Of a stretch of DNA of 64,000 bases, positions 18,329 to 26,362 are shown piece by piece. This stretch comes from Methanobacterium_D oryzae (lineage in GTDB: Archaea; Methanobacteriota; Methanobacteria; Methanobacteriales; Methanobacteriaceae), in the NCBI RefSeq assembly GCF_050433505.1, contig NZ_JBNPXC010000001.1, positions 496,001-560,000 on the forward strand. The letters run 5' to 3'. How positions within the stretch are numbered: position 1 is the first letter of the stretch; each line of letters begins with the position of its first letter. Made by a program: the position numbers and the translations under genes. The notes under the pieces were generated by a model. It had not been told where the DNA came from. It made no database searches and worked only from the letters and a program-made list of their open reading frames with translations.

Positions 18329-19048
18329 TTAATATGTTTTTTCAATATTGCCGCCATTTATTATCAATTCAATTTTTTTACTTTCAAAATCTTTTAATGC
18401 ATCTCCACGTAAAGAGGATATCATGCCAAGTGTGGTATTTTGAACAAATGTTTGAACGAAAGGATTCATAGGAATTGGTTTACCATCTACTTTAAGCTCA
18501 AGCTCTTTCATTTTCTTCATTACACAAACTTGTTCTATTGTTTCTCCTTTCGCTGCTGCTATTGCCATGTCTTTGCAACTATCATAACCACAGTCTTTAC
18601 AGTCCATGTATGGTAATATGCCATAGGAACGTTTTTCTATTAAATCTACAAGTTCTTTTAAGCCTTTATCATCAATTTCTTTAGCATTAACTTTGCTTAT
18701 TGTAAATTCATCTTCAAAGGAAGAAACTGATATTTTAGCATAGTTTGAATATTTTAAACCTTCAATTACCATAAAATCAAGATTTAAGAGGCATTCACTC
18801 CTTGTTAAGAGATTTTCAATATCAAGCTTTTGATTTATGAGGAAAAAAGTTTCATCTGCTGAGCCAATTACAAGTTCTGCACCAGCTTCTTTATGTTTCC
18901 ATGTATCTCTACCTTCCACATCAAAACTTTTATGCATATGTTTAATGGTTCCAACCTTAAATCCCCTATTTACAAGTTCTTTAACAATTTTAACAACTAA
19001 AGTAGTTTTTCCAGTATCCTTTGTTCCTACAACACTAATAATTTTCAT
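18329..19048 (-). CDS. mobB: MobB-type guanine-dinucleotide cofactor protein with Fe-S-like C-terminus
   Basis: The N-terminal 150 residues are a P-loop GTPase of the MobB family: SVVGTKDTGKTTLVVKIV, and TIKHMHKSFDVEGRDTWKH. MobB assists attachment of GMP to molybdopterin. The C-terminal part has a Cys motif (MDCKDCGYDSC, then a Cys about 18 residues later, in EQVCVMKK) that looks like a four-Cys [4Fe-4S] site, and this is not part of bacterial MobB. It is the first gene of a probable mobB-moaA operon; the start codon follows GGGTGTAACTT. Confidence 0.88.
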   Translation of the reverse strand: MKIISVVGTKDTGKTTLVVKIVKELVNRGFKVGTIKHMHKSFDVEGRDTWKHKEAGAELVIGSADETFFLINQKLDIENLLTRSECLLNLDFMVIEGLKYSNYAKISVSSFEDEFTISKVNAKEIDDKGLKELVDLIEKRSYGILPYMDCKDCGYDSCKDMAIAAAKGETIEQVCVMKKMKELELKVDGKPIPMNPFVQTFVQNTTLGMISSLRGDALKDFESKKIELIINGGNIEKTY

Positions 19049-19342
19049 AAGTTACACCCATAAAAGAAATAATTTACAATTCGTTATATTTTTTTATATA
19101 AATTAATTGTTTTATATTTAATATTTTTTAATAGTAAAAAATTTGGGATCAAATGAATGACTTAAATAAATCTTTTGTATATAATAAACATTTAAACAGG
19201 GTAATTAAAGTCTATTTCACAGTTATTACTTGAATATTGTTCCATAAAATGGAAAAACATATGTTTTTAGCCTATTTTTTTTAAAATATTATTTTTTAAA
19301 TATGATGAACTATAAATAATATGTAGACTCGAAGGTGATATA
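19049..19342. promoter_or_regulatory. divergent promoter region, mobB / small protein
   Basis: 294 nt of AT-rich sequence without a convincing gene. GGTGAT lies three bases before the TTG start of the plus-strand gene. Confidence 0.3.
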
Positions 19343-19618
19343 TTGAAAGAAGAAAGCAAATGCGTAACCTGTGATGAAATATGTGAATATGTGGAAAAAG
19401 AAGTTAAACCTGGAGATACAGTAAGATTATCTCTTGGAAGATGTTATATTCCTGGAAAGGTTATTACAAATAGTGATGGCATTATTCAGCTTCAAGTAGA
19501 GGGTGAAACAATAAGAGGTTTAACCAGTATTGATTTAGAAAAATCAAAAGATTTTATAATTGAAGTTGAGCACGAATGTAAAGATAAAAGATGTACCCTT
19601 GAAGCTAAAGAAGACTAA
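19343..19618 (+). CDS. small conserved methanogen protein, probable DUF2097 family
   Basis: 91 residues starting from TTG, three bases after GGTGAT. Four or five Cys are spread over both ends (CVTCDEIC near the N-terminus; HECKDKRCTLE near the C-terminus), flanking a beta-rich middle (GDTVRLSLGRCYIPGKV). The pattern matches my memory of the DUF2097 family of Methanobacteria, whose function is unknown. The Cys residues could bind a metal. It lies immediately upstream of the fwd operon in the same direction, with a 235-nt gap holding the fwd promoter. Confidence 0.65.
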   Translation: MKEESKCVTCDEICEYVEKEVKPGDTVRLSLGRCYIPGKVITNSDGIIQLQVEGETIRGLTSIDLEKSKDFIIEVEHECKDKRCTLEAKED

Positions 19619-19749
19619 GTTCAATTATCTTTTAAAGTAACTTTTTAATTTTAAATTTTAGTTTTAATTTTGCATGTATTAAATTTCAATTATTTTGTAT
19701 GTGTTGTTCAACCACGTTTAAATGAAGTGTTTTAAAAATACAAATTAAA

Positions 19750-19764
19750 GTGTGAGAAGCACAC
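19750..19764 (+). promoter_or_regulatory. palindrome GTGTG-N5-CACAC upstream of fwd TATA box
   Basis: A perfect inverted repeat with 5-bp arms sits directly before the TATA-like AATTATATAAATTT. A second, related palindrome lies at 19826-19844. This is a candidate operator for the fwd operon. Confidence 0.5.
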
Positions 19765-19825
19765 ATAATTATATAAATTTTTCTATTTAATTCTAGTGAG
19801 AATATATATATACAAAGATTAAGCA

Positions 19826-19844
19826 ATGTGTAATTAATACACAT
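19826..19844 (+). promoter_or_regulatory. palindrome ATGTGTA-ATTAA-TACACAT in the fwd leader
   Basis: A perfect 7-bp-arm inverted repeat overlaps the expected transcription start or leader of fwdH, just before GGTGAGTTCATG. It shares the core GTGTR-N5-YACAC with the palindrome at 19750-19764. A TATA-like AATATATATATAC lies at about 19801-19813. Confidence 0.5.
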
Positions 19845-19853
19845 GGTGAGTTC

Positions 19854-20330
19854 ATGCCTAAACATATCATCTCAGGGTTAAATTACCTAGCAGCAATAAA
19901 CCTTAGAAAAGAAGGTTATCTTCAAAAAGAAATAGCTGATAGGCTTGGAATGGATAGATCAACAGTGTCACATTATATCAACGGTAGAAACATATCGTGG
20001 GACTCCATTGAAATCGCCGAAACTATCAGTAAACTCTATCCAGAAGATTTTTTGAAAATAACCTATGCACTAACCAAAGATGCAGAAAAAACAAGGATAA
20101 TCATTAAAACGTTAATGGAAGGTAAATTTGACGCTAAAGTAAAAGATAGTTGTATAGGTTGTGGGCTTTGTGTAGATACATGCTTAATGAAAGCTGTAGA
20201 ATTAACTGACCTCAAAGCACAGATAGACTCTAATTGGTGTTGTGGATGTCATATGTGTGAATCAAGGTGTCCAACCAACTCAATAGAAATTTTGGAGGTT
20301 GAGGAAACTAAAGTTTCCGAACCACAATAA
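19854..20330 (+). CDS. fwdH: FwdH: helix-turn-helix/ferredoxin protein of the fwd operon
   Basis: 158 residues in two parts. Residues 1-60 form a helix-turn-helix (YLQKEIADRLGMDRSTVSHY), so this is a DNA-binding protein. Residues 95-145 hold two ferredoxin motifs, CIGCGLCVDTC and CCGCHMCESRC, for two [4Fe-4S] clusters. The known fwdHFGDACB order of Methanothermobacter places fwdH first, which fits. The layout suggests a redox- or iron-sensing autoregulator, and the palindromes at 19750 and 19826 would be its natural targets; that is inference. The last dozen codons belong to the hairpin-repeat array that follows. Confidence 0.8.
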   Translation: MPKHIISGLNYLAAINLRKEGYLQKEIADRLGMDRSTVSHYINGRNISWDSIEIAETISKLYPEDFLKITYALTKDAEKTRIIIKTLMEGKFDAKVKDSCIGCGLCVDTCLMKAVELTDLKAQIDSNWCCGCHMCESRCPTNSIEILEVEETKVSEPQ

Positions 20331-20551
20331 TAAAAAATTATTGAGGTTCAAGAAACCGAAGGGTTCTGAATTGCAAAAATTCTAAATTTTTGCATGTTAA
20401 CTGAAACTGTCAAAACTTTCAGTTTTGACGCGACAAATCAAAGATTTGTCAGCTATGTTTCCAAAACCACAAAAATTTGTAATTTGAAATTTTTGGAGGT
20501 TGAAGAAAACCTCTGGTTTTCTGAACAACCAAAATCAAGGATTTTGGAGGT
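20294..20551 (+). repeat. array of about eight hairpins between fwdH and fwdF
   Basis: Nearly every base is in an inverted repeat: 20303-20318 (7-bp stem), 20325-20343 (7), 20372-20394 (10, loop CTA), 20409-20429 (9, loop TTC), 20432-20450 (8, loop AAA), 20470-20495 (9, loop 8), 20504-20522 (8, loop TCT), 20529-20547 (8, loop AAG). A weaker one lies near 20347-20370. GGAGGTT or GAGGTT recurs at 20294, 20343 and 20495, and GGAGGT at 20546; spacings are 49, 152 and 51 nt, close to multiples of 50. The last stem includes the first two bases of the fwdF ribosome binding site. Confidence 0.85.
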
Positions 20552-20556
20552 ATAAA

Positions 20557-21666
20557 ATGGTATCAAATAAAAAAACAGCTGAAGATAAGAATATCTCTAT
20601 TAAAAGGGAAGCGGCAGAAAAAAGAGAACTTTCCTTTGAAGATGAAGCTTGTATAGGCTGCGGTATATGCGAACAAATATGTCCTGTGGATGCAATAGAA
20701 CTTGGTCCAGTAGGTGCAATAGTAAGGGGAGAAGTTGACACTTCAAAAATCAGTATAGACGAAGACAAGTGCGTACTCTGTGGTATGTGCAGTGTAGGAT
20801 GTCCAGTAGAAGCAATGGATTTAACAATTGACGGTAAAAAGATTAAAGAAATTGAAGAATATCCTAAACTCATCAGATCAATTACTCCTGAAGCTGACGC
20901 TTGTGTCTACTGTGGAGCTTGTGATATAGCATGTCCACAAGGGGCTCTAAGAGTTTTGAGAGAATTACCAGAAAGATCTACACTTGTAACTGGTGAAATA
21001 GAAGTTGATAAGGATAAATGTATTTCATGCGGAATGTGTGAAGAAATGTGTCCTGCAGAAGCAATATATCTCGAAGAACAACTTCCAACATCTGCAAGTC
21101 CAGAAATAGCATCAGACATTGTTGTAGACAAAGATAAATGTGTTTACTGTGGTGTTTGTAAGAGAATATGCCCAGAAGATGCTATAAAAGTTATATGTAA
21201 GGTATGTCCTTACGGCGAATACGAAATTGCTGAAGCAGAAGTTAAAGGTGATTTAGTAGTAGACGAAGATTTATGTGTTAACTGTGGATGGTGCCAGGAA
21301 ATTTGTCCTAAAGACGTCTTTGAAGTTGAAAAAGCATTTGAAGGAGAATTAATCCTAAATCAAGATGCATGTCAAGGATGTGAAACATGTATTGAAGTAT
21401 GTCCATGTAACGTACTTTCATTCCCAGAATCTTCTGAATCAGGTGAAATAGCTCCAAAACTTCACAAAGACGAAAGGTTCTGTATATACTGTGGAGCATG
21501 TGAAAATGTATGTCCTACAGAGGCTATTGAAGTTAGAAGAACTGGCGTAAACATTACACCAACCAAATCAAAAGCATGGCAAAAAGCTATTGATACATTA
21601 AAATTTGACGAAAAAGCAGTTCCAAAAAGCGAAAAAAAAGCTAAGGCTAAATCGGAGGGTAAATAA
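20557..21666 (+). CDS. fwdF: formylmethanofuran dehydrogenase polyferredoxin FwdF
   Basis: FwdF wires the formylmethanofuran dehydrogenase complex to its electron donors. The 369 residues contain eight ferredoxin motifs of the Cys-x2-Cys-x2-Cys-x3-Cys-Pro type, for example CIGCGICEQICP, CVLCGMCSVGCP and CIYCGACENVCP, enough for eight [4Fe-4S] clusters. The ATG at 20557 follows GGAGGTATAAA; a longer in-frame reading from 20500 would translate the hairpin array and is rejected. A Lys-rich tail ends one base before the fwdG start. Cytoplasmic. Confidence 0.95.
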   Translation: MVSNKKTAEDKNISIKREAAEKRELSFEDEACIGCGICEQICPVDAIELGPVGAIVRGEVDTSKISIDEDKCVLCGMCSVGCPVEAMDLTIDGKKIKEIEEYPKLIRSITPEADACVYCGACDIACPQGALRVLRELPERSTLVTGEIEVDKDKCISCGMCEEMCPAEAIYLEEQLPTSASPEIASDIVVDKDKCVYCGVCKRICPEDAIKVICKVCPYGEYEIAEAEVKGDLVVDEDLCVNCGWCQEICPKDVFEVEKAFEGELILNQDACQGCETCIEVCPCNVLSFPESSESGEIAPKLHKDERFCIYCGACENVCPTEAIEVRRTGVNITPTKSKAWQKAIDTLKFDEKAVPKSEKKAKAKSEGK

Positions 21667-21915
21667 ATGGCTGTTAAACTTGTCGTAAACCGAGATATCT
21701 GCCATGGATGCGGTAACTGTGTTGTAGCATGCCCTGTAAATGCATCCAAAAGTTCAGAAATTGCTGGAGGAAAAGGAGTTTCTGGAGACGTTGAACCAAT
21801 AATCTTAGTAGAAGACGGTGCTGTAAGGATAAGAGATGATACAGAGTGTAAAGATTGTGCAACATGTGTTAGAGCCTGTCCGATTGGTGCAATCAGATTG
21901 GAGGTCGTAGAATGA
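21667..21915 (+). CDS. fwdG: formylmethanofuran dehydrogenase ferredoxin subunit FwdG
   Basis: 82 residues with two [4Fe-4S] motifs, CHGCGNCVVACP near residue 13 and CKDCATCVRACP near 60, as in the Fwd complex, where FwdG links the catalytic FwdB to FwdF. It starts directly after the fwdF stop and overlaps the fwdD start by 4 nt, so translation is probably coupled. Confidence 0.93.
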   Translation: MAVKLVVNRDICHGCGNCVVACPVNASKSSEIAGGKGVSGDVEPIILVEDGAVRIRDDTECKDCATCVRACPIGAIRLEVVE

Positions 21916-22304
21916 AATTTATATTAAACACTGGAAGAACAGTTTGGCAAGGTCAAGCAATAGAATCAGGTAAAGACCTTCAAATGTACGTGGATGCAGC
22001 TGCAATATGCTACATGAACAAAGAACAAATGGAAGATTTAGGTGTTAAACCAGGAGACAACATTAAAATTGTTTCTGAATATGGGGATGTCGTTGTTAAA
22101 GTAGTACCAAACGTAGAAACGCTCCCTGAAGGAATGTTATACGTACCTATGGGTCCATGGGCAAACAGAGTTATAAGACCTATAACTGACTGTACAGCTA
22201 CACCAAGTTTCAAAAACATTCCTGTAGATGTCACACCAACAGAAGAAGCAGTTTTAGACATGCCTACTTTAATGAAAGTTTACAAAAAGGCACAGATGAT
22301 ATAA
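21912..22304 (+). CDS. fwdD: formylmethanofuran dehydrogenase subunit FwdD
   Basis: 130 residues forming a molybdopterin-dinucleotide-binding beta-barrel domain, the counterpart of the C-terminal domain of formate dehydrogenase alpha chains. Together with FwdB it encloses the tungsten bis-pterin cofactor. Segments such as PGDNIKIVSEYGDVVVKVV and YVPMGPWANRVI fit this domain. The start overlaps the end of fwdG, and the next gene begins 21 nt later. Confidence 0.93.
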   Translation: MKFILNTGRTVWQGQAIESGKDLQMYVDAAAICYMNKEQMEDLGVKPGDNIKIVSEYGDVVVKVVPNVETLPEGMLYVPMGPWANRVIRPITDCTATPSFKNIPVDVTPTEEAVLDMPTLMKVYKKAQMI

Positions 22305-22325
22305 AGCTTCAAAGGAGGATTTTCA

Positions 22326-24065
22326 TTGGAAAAGATAATAAAAAACGGAATGGTTTACGATCCACTAAATAATATAGATGGAGACAAGATGGACATCTGT
22401 ATAAAAGATGGAAAAGTAGTGGATTCAGTAAGTGATAGTGCAGAAGTAATAGACGCTTCTGGAAAAATCGTAATGGCTGGAGGAGTAGACCCTCACACAC
22501 ACATAGCCGGTGCAAAAGTAAATGTCGGAAGGATGTACCGTCCAGAAGACAGTAAAAGAGATGTTGAGACAAAATTCGGCGGTAGAAGAGCTGGAAGTGG
22601 ATTCTCAGTTCCATCAACATTCATGACAGGTTATAGATACGCTCAAATGGGTTACACAACAGCTATGGAAGCAGCAATGCCTCCATTACTTGCAAGACAC
22701 ACTCATGAAGAATTCCATGACATGCCAATTCTTGACCACGGTGCTTTCCCATTATTTGGTAACAACTGGTTTGTAATGAAATATCTAAAAGAAGGTGACT
22801 TAGATAAATGTGCAGCATATGCAGCATGGCTACTTAGAGTTACAAAAGGATATGCAATAAAAATCGTAAACCCTGCAGGTACAGAACAATGGGCATGGGG
22901 AGGAAATGTCCACGGAATCAATGATCCTGTATCATATTTCGATGTAACAGGCGCAGATATCATAAAAGGGCTTGCAGAAGTAAATGAAATGCTCGGACTT
23001 CCGCATGCGATACACTTACACTGTAACGACCTTGGACATCCAGGAAACTACGAAACAACAATTGCATCATTTGACGTGCCTAAAGACATTAAACCAGCTC
23101 CAAAATATGGAAACAGGGATAAGATACTTTACGCGACCCACGTTCAGTTCCACTCCTACGACGGAACCAACTGGAGAGACTTCAAATCCGCAGCACCTAA
23201 AGTTGCAGATTACGTAAACAAAAATGATCATATTGTAATCGATATTGGTCAAGTAACATTAGACGAAACAACCACAATGACTGCAGATGGACCAATGGAG
23301 TACGATTTACACTCATTAAATGGTCTTAAATGGGCTAACTGTGACGTTGAAATGGAAACCGGTTCTGGAGTAGTTCCATTTATATATGCAGCAAGAGCAC
23401 CAGTTCCTGCATCTCAATGGGGAGTTGGAATGGAACTCTTCTTAGAAGTAAAAGATGCAAGTAAGGTATGTTTAACTACAGACAGTCCAAATGCAGGACC
23501 ATTCACAAGATATCCAAGAGTTATCGCATGGTTAATGAGTAACAAGTACAGAATGAACTTGATTGAAAACGAACTCCACAAATGGGCACAGACAAAAACA
23601 ACTGTAGCTACATTAGACCGTGAATACTCCTTATCTGAAATAGCTCAAGTTACAAGAGCAACAGCAGCTAAAGTGCTCGGTTTAAGTGACACTAAAGGAC
23701 ATCTCGGCGTAGGTGCAGATGCAGATATTGCAGTATATGACATCAACCCAGAAACACAAGACTTCTCTGCAGACTACATGGAAGTAGAAAAAGCATTTGG
23801 AAACGCATCCTATGTATTAAAAGATGGAACAGTAGTAGTTATTGATGGAACAATGACCAATCCAGACCTCTATGGAAGAACATACTGGATAAACACCCAT
23901 GGAAAAGCAGAAGCAGAAGAAGCAGTAAAAGCTGACGTTGAAAAATGGTTCAAACAATATTACTCAGTCAACTTAGCAAACTATCCAGTACAAGATACTT
24001 ACATACCACATTCTGTACCATTAATTGGAGACTCAGTAGAAGCTGCGGAAGGTGCATCTAAATGA
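22326..24065 (+). CDS. fwdA: formylmethanofuran dehydrogenase subunit FwdA
   Basis: FwdA is the amidohydrolase subunit that condenses formate, delivered through an internal tunnel, with methanofuran. The 579 residues show the metal site of the family: PHTHIAG near residue 58, the Lys expected to be carboxylated in YAIKIVNPAG, HLHCNDLGHPGN, ATHVQFHSY and the catalytic Asp in TTDSPNAGP. The start is TTG at 22326 after AAGGAGGATTTTCA. The stop overlaps the fwdC start by 4 nt. Confidence 0.95.
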   Translation: MEKIIKNGMVYDPLNNIDGDKMDICIKDGKVVDSVSDSAEVIDASGKIVMAGGVDPHTHIAGAKVNVGRMYRPEDSKRDVETKFGGRRAGSGFSVPSTFMTGYRYAQMGYTTAMEAAMPPLLARHTHEEFHDMPILDHGAFPLFGNNWFVMKYLKEGDLDKCAAYAAWLLRVTKGYAIKIVNPAGTEQWAWGGNVHGINDPVSYFDVTGADIIKGLAEVNEMLGLPHAIHLHCNDLGHPGNYETTIASFDVPKDIKPAPKYGNRDKILYATHVQFHSYDGTNWRDFKSAAPKVADYVNKNDHIVIDIGQVTLDETTTMTADGPMEYDLHSLNGLKWANCDVEMETGSGVVPFIYAARAPVPASQWGVGMELFLEVKDASKVCLTTDSPNAGPFTRYPRVIAWLMSNKYRMNLIENELHKWAQTKTTVATLDREYSLSEIAQVTRATAAKVLGLSDTKGHLGVGADADIAVYDINPETQDFSADYMEVEKAFGNASYVLKDGTVVVIDGTMTNPDLYGRTYWINTHGKAEAEEAVKADVEKWFKQYYSVNLANYPVQDTYIPHSVPLIGDSVEAAEGASK

Positions 24066-24874
24066 GCGAAATAATTTTAAAACCAAAAACACAACCAGAA
24101 GTACCTATTGAGGTAGATTCAGTAATTCCTGACACAGTTGCAGGTAAAAGCATTGATGAAATCAAAAATATAGAAATCTGGTTTGGTAACGAAAAAGTAC
24201 CTCTATCAGACTTCTTTGATGTAGAAGGTGAATCTTCTGAAAACGCATCAGAAATAAAAATCATATTTGATGGAGATGTCGGAAACACCAAAAGAATAGG
24301 AGAAGGCATGACCACTGGTGAAATACTCGTTAAAGGTAATGCCAATATGTACGTGGGTACCGAAATGGAAGGTGGAAAAATCACCGTTGAAGGAGACGCA
24401 GGTCCATGGGCCGGAAGAGACATGAAAGGCGGAGAACTCACTATAATGGGCAACGCTGGAGATTACATAGGTTCAGCTTACCGTGGTGACTGGAGAGGAA
24501 TGAGCGGAGGCTTACTCACAGTCTACGGAGATGTTGGTAACGAAATAGCCGAATTCATGATCGGCGGAAAAATGGTAATCAAAGGAAACGTAGCCATCAT
24601 GCCAGGAGTACACATGAACGGTGGAACCTTAATAATCGAAGGTAACGTCAAAGCCAGAACAGGCGGAGAAATGAAAGGCGGTACAATCGTAGTTAAAGGA
24701 GTCATCGATGAATTTTTAGCAGGATTCGAATTCCTTGGAGTTGAAAAGAACCCTGAAATAGAAGGAGAAACAATAGAAGGTAATTTCTTCAAATTTAAAG
24801 GAGATAATGCAACTAAAGGTGCAGCCGGAACAATATATGCTGCAACTGCAGGAAATGGCCATATTGCGCCTTAA
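24062..24874 (+). CDS. fwdC: formylmethanofuran dehydrogenase subunit FwdC
   Basis: 270 residues built from the right-handed beta-helix repeats (G-x-x-G-x-x-x-G pattern, for example GGKITVEGDAGPWAGRDM and GGTLIIEGNVKARTGGEM) also found at the C-terminus of glutamate synthase. In the Fwd complex this subunit is a structural scaffold between FwdA and FwdB/D. It overlaps fwdA by 4 nt and is followed by fwdB after 27 nt. Confidence 0.95.
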   Translation: MSEIILKPKTQPEVPIEVDSVIPDTVAGKSIDEIKNIEIWFGNEKVPLSDFFDVEGESSENASEIKIIFDGDVGNTKRIGEGMTTGEILVKGNANMYVGTEMEGGKITVEGDAGPWAGRDMKGGELTIMGNAGDYIGSAYRGDWRGMSGGLLTVYGDVGNEIAEFMIGGKMVIKGNVAIMPGVHMNGGTLIIEGNVKARTGGEMKGGTIVVKGVIDEFLAGFEFLGVEKNPEIEGETIEGNFFKFKGDNATKGAAGTIYAATAGNGHIAP

Positions 24875-24901
24875 ATTACCTAATATTTAGGAGGAATAGT
24901 T

Positions 24902-26206
24902 GTGGAACTAGTAGAAAACGTTGTGTGTCCTTTCTGTGGAACCCTATGTGACGATATTATATGTAAAGTTGAAAATAACGAAATCGTAGGTACCATAAAC
25001 GCATGTAGAATTGGACACTCTAAATTTGTGCACACTGAAGGTGCAATGAGATGGAAAAAGCCCATGATAAGACAGGGCGATGAATTTGTAGAAACCACTT
25101 ATGATGATGCAATAGAAAAAGCTGCTCAAGTACTTGCTAACGCAAAAAGACCATTAATGTATGGATGGAGCTGTACAGACTGTGAAGCACAAGGAGTAGG
25201 TGTAGACCTTGCAGAAAAAACTGGTGCTGTAATTGATAACACAGCATCTGTATGTCACGGACCATCAGTACTTGCTCTTCAAGATGTCGGATACCCAATC
25301 TGTACATTTGGAGAAGCTAAAAACCGTGCAGACGTAGTAGTATACTGGGGATGTAACCCAATGCACGCACACCCAAGACACCTCTCAAGAAACGTATTTT
25401 CAAGAGGATTCTTCAGGGAAAGAGGAAGAGCAGACAGAACACTTATAGTAGTAGACCCAAGAAAGTCAGATTCATCAAAATTAGCTGATATACACTTACA
25501 ATTAGATTTCGATAAGGATTACGAACTTCTTGACGCAATAAGGGCAGTAGTACACGGTAAAGATATTTTATACGATGAAGTTGCTGGTATTTCAAGAGAA
25601 GAAATATATGAAGTAGCTGAAGCGCTTAAAAATGCTCAATTCGGTATTCTCTTCTTCGGAATGGGTATAACCCACAGCCGAGGAAAACACAGAAACATCG
25701 ATACAGCCATATGTCTTGTTCAAGAACTCAATGAATTCTCTAAATGGAATCTAATTCCAATGAGGGGTCATTATAACGTAACAGGATTCAACCAGGTATG
25801 TACATGGGAAAGTGGATATCCATACTGTGTTGATTTCTCAACCGGTGAACCAAGATACAACCCAGGTGAAACAGGTTCAAATGACTTGCTTCAAAACAAA
25901 GAAACAGATGCAATGATGGTAATTGCATCAGACCCTGGTGCTCACTTCCCACAGAGATCATTAGAAAGAATGGCAGAAATTCCTGTAATCGCTATTGAGC
26001 CTCACAGAACTCCAACCACTGAAATGGCGGATATTATAATCCCACCAGCAATTGTGGGTATGGAAGCTGAAGGATCTGCATATAGGATGGAAGGTGTGCC
26101 AATACGAATGAGAAAAGTCGTAGAATCAGACCTTTTATCTGATAAGGAAATCCTTGAAAAACTCAGAGCTAGAGTTGTAGAGCTTAAAGCTGCTCAAGCA
26201 AAATAA
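24902..26206 (+). CDS. fwdB: tungsten formylmethanofuran dehydrogenase catalytic subunit FwdB
   Basis: FwdB carries the tungsten bis-pterin guanine dinucleotide site that reduces CO2 to formate for the Fwd complex. The N-terminal cluster motif CPFCGTLCDDIIC is present. The metal-ligand position is Cys in SVCHGPSVL near residue 120, so this is the cysteine and not the selenocysteine form. The start is GTG at 24902 after AGGAGGAATAGTT. The length of 434 residues is normal. It is the last gene of the operon and is followed by a clear hairpin terminator. Confidence 0.95.
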   Translation: MELVENVVCPFCGTLCDDIICKVENNEIVGTINACRIGHSKFVHTEGAMRWKKPMIRQGDEFVETTYDDAIEKAAQVLANAKRPLMYGWSCTDCEAQGVGVDLAEKTGAVIDNTASVCHGPSVLALQDVGYPICTFGEAKNRADVVVYWGCNPMHAHPRHLSRNVFSRGFFRERGRADRTLIVVDPRKSDSSKLADIHLQLDFDKDYELLDAIRAVVHGKDILYDEVAGISREEIYEVAEALKNAQFGILFFGMGITHSRGKHRNIDTAICLVQELNEFSKWNLIPMRGHYNVTGFNQVCTWESGYPYCVDFSTGEPRYNPGETGSNDLLQNKETDAMMVIASDPGAHFPQRSLERMAEIPVIAIEPHRTPTTEMADIIIPPAIVGMEAEGSAYRMEGVPIRMRKVVESDLLSDKEILEKLRARVVELKAAQAK

Positions 26207-26212
26207 ATACAC

Positions 26213-26245
26213 TTTAAGCCCTCCATATATGGGCTTAAAATTTTT
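26213..26245 (+). terminator. hairpin terminator after fwdB
   Basis: A perfect 9-bp stem (TTTAAGCCC / GGGCTTAAA, loop of 9) at 26213-26239 is followed by a T-rich run, 6 nt after the fwdB stop. Confidence 0.65.
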
Positions 26246-26362
26246 CTATTTTTTTAAAATAATATTTCATGAAACCAATTTTAAAGAGTAAAAAATAATT
26301 AATTTTATCTTAATTAATTCTTAATCTTTAAGTTTAAAGTATAAAAATTAAGGTATCCATGT

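Noticed and set aside
20500..20556. N-terminal extension of fwdF by 19 codons
   Set aside because: It would translate the hairpin array; the ATG at 20557 has a proper GGAGG site and matches the family start.
20535..21865. Several minus-strand open frames across fwdF and fwdG
   Set aside because: Shadow frames created by the periodic Cys-rich codons of the polyferredoxin.
24902..26206. Selenocysteine in FwdB
   Set aside because: The active-site position is an ordinary Cys codon and there is no in-frame TGA.
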